64,000 bases of DNA, taken from contig CBDIDH010000002.1 in the NCBI GenBank assembly GCA_965277595.1, positions 3,348,001-3,412,000 of the forward strand, in the 5' to 3' direction. Shown piece after piece: positions 60,000 to 64,000 of the stretch (positions are counted from its first letter, which is position 1; every line of letters starts with the position of its first letter). Source of the stretch: CBDIDH01 sp965277595. Its GTDB lineage: Bacteria; Planctomycetota; Planctomycetia; Isosphaerales; Isosphaeraceae. The notes under the pieces were generated by a model that worked only from the letters and a program-made list of their open reading frames with translations, was not told where the DNA came from and did not search any database. The translations under genes were made by a program, and so were the position numbers.

Positions 60000-61004
60000 A
60001 TGACCGTCCGCCGCGCCCTGGAACGGATTGCACGCCTCATGACCCCCGCCTCCTCCGCTGAAACCCTGACCCGCGCCGATGTCGCCGCGATTTATCGGAC
60101 CCCCGCGCTTGAACTCGTCTTCCGCGCGGCGGAGGTTCACCGCCGGTTTCATAAGACGGGCGAGGTGCAGGTCTGCGTCCTGCTCTCGGTCAAGACCGGC
60201 GGCTGTCCCGAAGATTGCGGTTATTGCCCGCAGGCCGCGCGCTATCAGACCCACGTCACGCCCGAAGGGGTCATGGACGTCGCCTCGGTTCTCTCCGCCG
60301 CGCAAAATGCCCGTGACTCGGGCGCGACGCGGTTTTGCATGGGAGCCGCCTGGCGCGAGGCGCGCGACGGTGTCGCCTTTGACCGCGTCCTGGCGATGGT
60401 CCGCGGCGTCAAGGACCTTGGCCTGGAAGCCTGCTGTACCCTGGGAATGGTGACCGACGATCAGGCCCGGCGCCTGAAAGAGGCGGGGCTTGACGCCTAC
60501 AACCACAACCTTGACTCGTCCGAGGAATTCTACGGCCGGATCATCTCGACGCGGACCTATCAGGATCGGCTTCAAACGCTCAACCACGTCCGCAAGGCGG
60601 GAATCTCGGTCTGTTGCGGCGGAATTGTGGGCATGGGGGAAACCGAGGACGATCGCATCGGCCTCTTGCAGACGCTCGCCAGTCTTCCCGAACCCCCCGA
60701 AAGTGTGCCGATCAATGCACTTGTCCCTGTCGAGGGCACCCCGCTGGCCGACCGGCCGAAGGTCGATCTCTGGGACATGATCCGAACGATCGCGACGGCT
60801 CGAATCCTGATGCCCCGGTCGATGGTCCGGCTCTCGGCGGGTCGACTCGGCATGACCGAGGCGGAACAGGCTCTCTGCTTCCTCGCCGGAGCGAACTCGA
60901 TCTTTGCCGGCGACAGGTTGTTGACGACGCCGAATCCCGGCGTCGACAAGGATCAGGAGATGTTCGACCGCCTTGGCCTTACGCCGAGACCGGCGACGGT
61001 CTGA
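60000..61004 (+). CDS. bioB: Biotin synthase
   Basis: 334 residues from ATG 60000; an internal ATG at 60039 is possible. The radical-SAM cluster C69-x-x-x-C73-x-x-C76 stands in G-G-C-P-E-D-C-G-Y-C-P-Q. Y-N-H-N-L-D-S-S and G-G-I-V-G-M-G-E are standard family motifs. It inserts sulfur into dethiobiotin. It is followed after two bases by the ketosynthase gene, so the three genes form an operon. Confidence 0.97.
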   Translation: MTVRRALERIARLMTPASSAETLTRADVAAIYRTPALELVFRAAEVHRRFHKTGEVQVCVLLSVKTGGCPEDCGYCPQAARYQTHVTPEGVMDVASVLSAAQNARDSGATRFCMGAAWREARDGVAFDRVLAMVRGVKDLGLEACCTLGMVTDDQARRLKEAGLDAYNHNLDSSEEFYGRIISTRTYQDRLQTLNHVRKAGISVCCGGIVGMGETEDDRIGLLQTLASLPEPPESVPINALVPVEGTPLADRPKVDLWDMIRTIATARILMPRSMVRLSAGRLGMTEAEQALCFLAGANSIFAGDRLLTTPNPGVDKDQEMFDRLGLTPRPATV

Positions 61005-61006
61005 CA

Positions 61007-62233
61007 ATGACTCGGTCTGTCGCATCAGGATTGACCGTGTCCTCCGTTTTGAACTCGGGATCGGGTCGCGATTCTCGGGTCTTGCTCACGGGAATCGGTC
61101 TGACGACCGGATTGGGCGCGAATCGAGAAGACTCCTGGGCTCAACTCCGGTCGGGTCGGCATGGCTTTTCGATCGACAAGGCGTCGCCAGACGGCTTCTG
61201 GCTCGACGTCGCGCGCGAGGCCGCGACAGATGCCGGTTTGCACCCGGAATTCTTGGAACGAGATCGCGCCGGAGTCGTCTTCGGGCTGAGCAAAGGGCAC
61301 GTCCAGAAACTCCTGAGGTTTCACGACAGCCTTCGAACGCCTCCGGTCGATCGGCTCGATTGCTCGTTTCTCGAAGGGTGGCCGCATGCCGGAGCCGTCT
61401 CGATTCGAGCCGCCTTCGGATTCGGCGGTCCTTGCCTCGCGCCGATTGCCGCGTGCGCGACGGGTTTGATCGCCGCCTTGCAAGGAGCGGACTTGATCCG
61501 GCGCGGGGTTTGTGACGTCGTTCTCGCCGGCGCGGCCGATGCGTCCTTGCATCCGTTCCTACTCGGAGCTTTTCGCAAGATGGGTGTTCTCGCCCGCCAG
61601 AATGAGGGGGATGACCCCGGCCTGGCTGTTCGACCCTGGGACCGCAATCGTTCCGGTTTCCTCGTCGGCGAGGGGGCGGCCGTGCTCGTCCTTGAGAGTG
61701 AAAAGCACGCGCGAGCGCGGGGCGTTCTTCCCTACGCCGAGCTTTGCGGCGGTGCCTTCGGCGCCGATGCCTTTCACATGACCGACCTCAACCCCGATCC
61801 GATGAATCTCGCCGGTTTGATCGGCCGGAGTCTGGAAAACGCGGGTGTTAATACTTCGGAAATCGATCACGTCAACGTCCACGGCACGGCGACCCTCGTC
61901 AACGATCCGCTCGAATGTCAGGCCCTTCGGCTCACCTTTGGCAACCATGCGAACAAACTGGCCTGTTCGGCGAACAAGGCCCAGATTGGTCACCTGCTCG
62001 GCGCGGCGGGAGCGGTCGAACTCGCCTTCACCGCGCTCGCGATTCGCGACGGCTTCGCGCCTCCGACTGTTAACCTCGATGACCCCGACCCTCTCTGCGA
62101 CCTCGACGGCACGCCCAACGTCGGCCGTTCGTTGACGATTCGCGGAGCATTAAAACTCTCGATCGGCTTCGGCGGCCACCTTGCCGCGGCCGTCCTGAAA
62201 CAGGCCGACGAACCCCGGCGCGCACCACGATGA
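61007..62233 (+). CDS. Beta-ketoacyl-ACP synthase II-type (FabF-like) in biotin operon
   Basis: 408 residues from ATG 61007. The thiolase-fold triad is present with FabF spacing: C150 in A-A-C-A-T-G, H292 in V-H-G-T-A-T, H329 in I-G-H-L-L-G-A-A. P-F-L-L-G and G-E-G-A-A-V-L-V-L-E are typical of KAS II. Its position between bioB and bioF suggests a role in making the pimeloyl chain. A role in general fatty acid synthesis cannot be excluded. Confidence 0.9.
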   Translation: MTRSVASGLTVSSVLNSGSGRDSRVLLTGIGLTTGLGANREDSWAQLRSGRHGFSIDKASPDGFWLDVAREAATDAGLHPEFLERDRAGVVFGLSKGHVQKLLRFHDSLRTPPVDRLDCSFLEGWPHAGAVSIRAAFGFGGPCLAPIAACATGLIAALQGADLIRRGVCDVVLAGAADASLHPFLLGAFRKMGVLARQNEGDDPGLAVRPWDRNRSGFLVGEGAAVLVLESEKHARARGVLPYAELCGGAFGADAFHMTDLNPDPMNLAGLIGRSLENAGVNTSEIDHVNVHGTATLVNDPLECQALRLTFGNHANKLACSANKAQIGHLLGAAGAVELAFTALAIRDGFAPPTVNLDDPDPLCDLDGTPNVGRSLTIRGALKLSIGFGGHLAAAVLKQADEPRRAPR

Positions 62234-63366
62234 ATGATCCCCTGGCCTGGATCGATGCCGAGGCGAAAGGTCGAGCGAGCCTTGGTCTGATCCGGCGATT
62301 GAACGTCCGCAACCCGGGCCTGATCCATTTCGGCTCGAATGATTATCTTGGTCTGGCCGGCGATCTCCGGCTTGTCGACGCGGCCCGTCTCGCGGCGAAT
62401 CGTGAAGGCTGGGGCGCAGGGGCCTCGCCGCTGGTCTCGGGTTGGACGGACGCGCTTCAAACGCTTACCGAAGCGATTGCCGCATTCGAGCGAACCGAGG
62501 CCGCGCTTGTTTTTCCGACCGGCTACGCCGCGAATCTGGGTACGATCGCCGCACTCGTCGGGCCCGGAGACGCGGTTTATCTCGATCGGCTCAATCATGC
62601 CTCACTCATCGACGGCGGCCGACTATCCGGAGCGCGCCTGCGCGTGTATCCGCACAACGACGCCGGGCGCCTGGCCGAGATTCTCCAGCGCGATCAAGGC
62701 CGATTTCGGCGTTCCCTGATCGCGACCGATGGCGTCTTCAGCATGGATGGCGACCTCGCGCCGCTGGCCGACCTCGTGACGATCGCCGAACGTTTTCACG
62801 CTATGCTACTGGTGGACGAGGCGCACGGCACGGGCGTTTTCGGGTCCGACGGCCGGGGCGCGGCATCGGCCCGTGGTGTCGCGGACAAAATTGCGATCCG
62901 CGTCGGCACACTTTCCAAGGCTCTTGGATCGATCGGCGGCTTTGTCGCCGGTTCGCGGCGGTTGATCGATCACCTGATCAATCATGCTCGCCCGTTGATC
63001 TATTCAACGGCCATGCCTCCGGCCGTCGCCTCGGCATCGGTCGCGGCCCTGGCAATCCTTGAGGCCGAGCCCTGGCGCCGCGAACGAGTGCTGATGCTGA
63101 GTGATCGGCTGAGGACAGGTCTCGCCGGCTTAAACCTGATCCCGGCCTTCGGCCCGATCGTCGCGGTCGTCATTGGCGAGGCAAGCGAGGCGGTCGCGGC
63201 CTCGGAAGGTTTGCGGAAACTCGGTCTCTTTGTTCCGGCGATCCGACCGCCAACAGTTCCCTCGGGCACGGCGCGGCTGCGGATCAGCCTCTCGGCGTCG
63301 CATACCGAGGCCGAGGTCAATCAACTGAGCGACGCACTGCGTCAAATCAAGGTTGTGGATTCGTGA
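62230..63366 (+). CDS. bioF: 8-amino-7-oxononanoate synthase
   Basis: 378 residues, start overlapping the previous stop (ATGA). PLP lysine K230 lies in T-L-S-K-A-L-G-S-I-G-G; S-N-D-Y-L-G-L, H-A-S-L-I-D-G and V-D-E-A-H-G-T-G-V-F-G are present. It joins pimeloyl thioester to alanine in biotin synthesis. The close relatives glycine C-acetyltransferase and 5-aminolevulinate synthase are less likely given bioB in the operon. The 3' end overlaps the convergent Uma2 relic. Confidence 0.93.
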   Translation: MNDPLAWIDAEAKGRASLGLIRRLNVRNPGLIHFGSNDYLGLAGDLRLVDAARLAANREGWGAGASPLVSGWTDALQTLTEAIAAFERTEAALVFPTGYAANLGTIAALVGPGDAVYLDRLNHASLIDGGRLSGARLRVYPHNDAGRLAEILQRDQGRFRRSLIATDGVFSMDGDLAPLADLVTIAERFHAMLLVDEAHGTGVFGSDGRGAASARGVADKIAIRVGTLSKALGSIGGFVAGSRRLIDHLINHARPLIYSTAMPPAVASASVAALAILEAEPWRRERVLMLSDRLRTGLAGLNLIPAFGPIVAVVIGEASEAVAASEGLRKLGLFVPAIRPPTVPSGTARLRISLSASHTEAEVNQLSDALRQIKVVDS

Positions 63367-64000
63367 AGTCGGGGAAGATCGCGTGGTTTTCGGGAAACCA
63401 GACGTTCGCTATCCATCGAATCCATCGCGAACGACCGAGCCTCACCGCGCTTTCCAGCAAGGATTGAACCCGATCGATCGTCAGGCCGGGAAGCGAGTGG
63501 CTCTCGGTAATTTCGAGATAACGGCCACCTTCGAGCTTCCAGAGTTTGAGTGTGTGTCGGCGCGCGGTATTGCCAGACCTCGGCGATTCCGAGCGCGGCG
63601 TAGAGTGGAGGTTTGCCGCGAGTCTCACCGTAGTTATCAACCTCGATCCAGAGCGAGGGGGGCGGGTCAACCGCGAGATTGATACTGGTCTTGTCGCGAA
63701 TTCGGGCCGCGACCGCGCCCAGGTAGTAGGTCTCATCGCCTTCCTTGCCTTGACCGATCGCCCGGCCGGGAACTCCGTTGCGAAAGGTGGTGGCGCCAGT
63801 CGCCTCGCAATCGAGGCCGGTATGACAGGTGTATGCGTCGACGATCGCGCCCAGTCGACGCGCCCCAGCCTCGTGGCGGAACTCGGGAGACATGATCCAG
63901 AGCACTCCATCAACATAAGTCATCCGCAGGCCACGGTTGCCGGCCGAGGCGCGCATGGACGTGTACGCGGAGTAGTCCACTCCCGTCAGGCGGACGGCTC
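63347..64000 (-). pseudogene. Uma2-family endonuclease, frameshifted, 5' end off the window
   Basis: Minus-strand frame one reads R-L-T-G-V-D-Y (in frame to the window edge), R-M-T-Y-V-D-G-V-L-W-I-M-S-P-E-F-R-H-E, then L-W-I-E-V-D-N-Y-G-E and G-I-A-E-V-W-Q-Y, typical Uma2 landmarks. Near 63551-63567, in a TG/CG simple repeat, the homology passes to another frame: H-T-L-K-L-W-K-L-E-G-G-R-Y-L and L-P-G-L-T-I-D, ending at 63347. So the gene is broken by one base or the sequence has an error there. GTG at 63980 is not the real start. Confidence 0.8.

Overview
The window looks like chromosome of a high-GC planctomycete, probably from the Isosphaeraceae/Gemmataceae side. The supporting signs are several families characteristic of that phylum: a HYExAFE protein, a Tat-exported Gfo/Idh/MocA oxidoreductase, a HAF-repeat protein with a PEP-CTERM sorting signal, an AVRRA-type small protein, and Uma2 and IS701 relics. 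A contractile-tailed prophage or prophage-derived integrative element occupies the left 28 kb. No database search was possible, so family names come from motifs, gene order and recognition of the sequence.

Element (1 to about 28.2 kb, all on +). The tail module runs sheath, tube, tail-assembly chaperone with a -1 frameshift site, a gp10-like protein, tape measure, LysM/gpX, gpD-like hub, gpV-like spike, gp25-like wedge, gpJ and gpI. It continues with five fibre or adhesin genes, four of them sharing a beta-rich repeat unit and the last ending in a very glycine-rich domain. A lysis cassette follows: a holin candidate, a GH24 endolysin with an intact E-D-T triad, and an Rz/Rz1 spanin pair in overlapping frames, closed by a strong terminator. 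Beyond it lies accessory cargo: a lysozyme paralog lacking the catalytic segment, an HTH-metallophosphoesterase, a DUF5664-like membrane protein, a giant methyltransferase-helicase of DarB type, a P-loop kinase, a membrane-anchored Cas4-like nuclease split into two overlapping genes, an RloA/RloB (AbiL-like) defence pair and an HNH-AP2 homing endonuclease. The right edge is marked by tRNA-Gln(CTG) preceded by direct and inverted repeats, a plausible attachment region. No integrase, terminase or capsid gene is in view; they would lie to the left.

Chromosomal part (28.3-64 kb). An IS701 transposase relic is followed by an RND multidrug efflux set (permease, adaptor, outer-membrane factor with a fused LysM domain) beside a divergent winged-helix regulator. 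Then come a TAXI-type binding protein, phosphohexomutase, HAD phosphatase and sigma factor, a Tat-exported oxidoreductase, PhoU, a pilin-like protein, nucleoside deaminase, a hemolysin III homolog, an SDR, a CE15-like esterase, the HAF/PEP-CTERM protein, and DprA and AroB. An operon follows with an M50 protease, a homocysteine methyltransferase, a YkgJ-like protein and an amidohydrolase. The window ends in a biotin cluster, bioB - FabF-type ketosynthase - bioF, preceded by a HYExAFE protein that carries a PD-(D/E)XK-like signature. A frameshifted Uma2 gene runs off the right end.

Points most worth a second look are the A AAA AAC frameshift site in the tail chaperone, the split Cas4-like nuclease broken at a transmembrane turn, the nested spanins in a planctomycete phage, the catalytically deleted lysozyme paralog, the duplicated fibre domain with a glycine-rich tip, the HYExAFE nuclease signature, and the ketosynthase inside the biotin operon.
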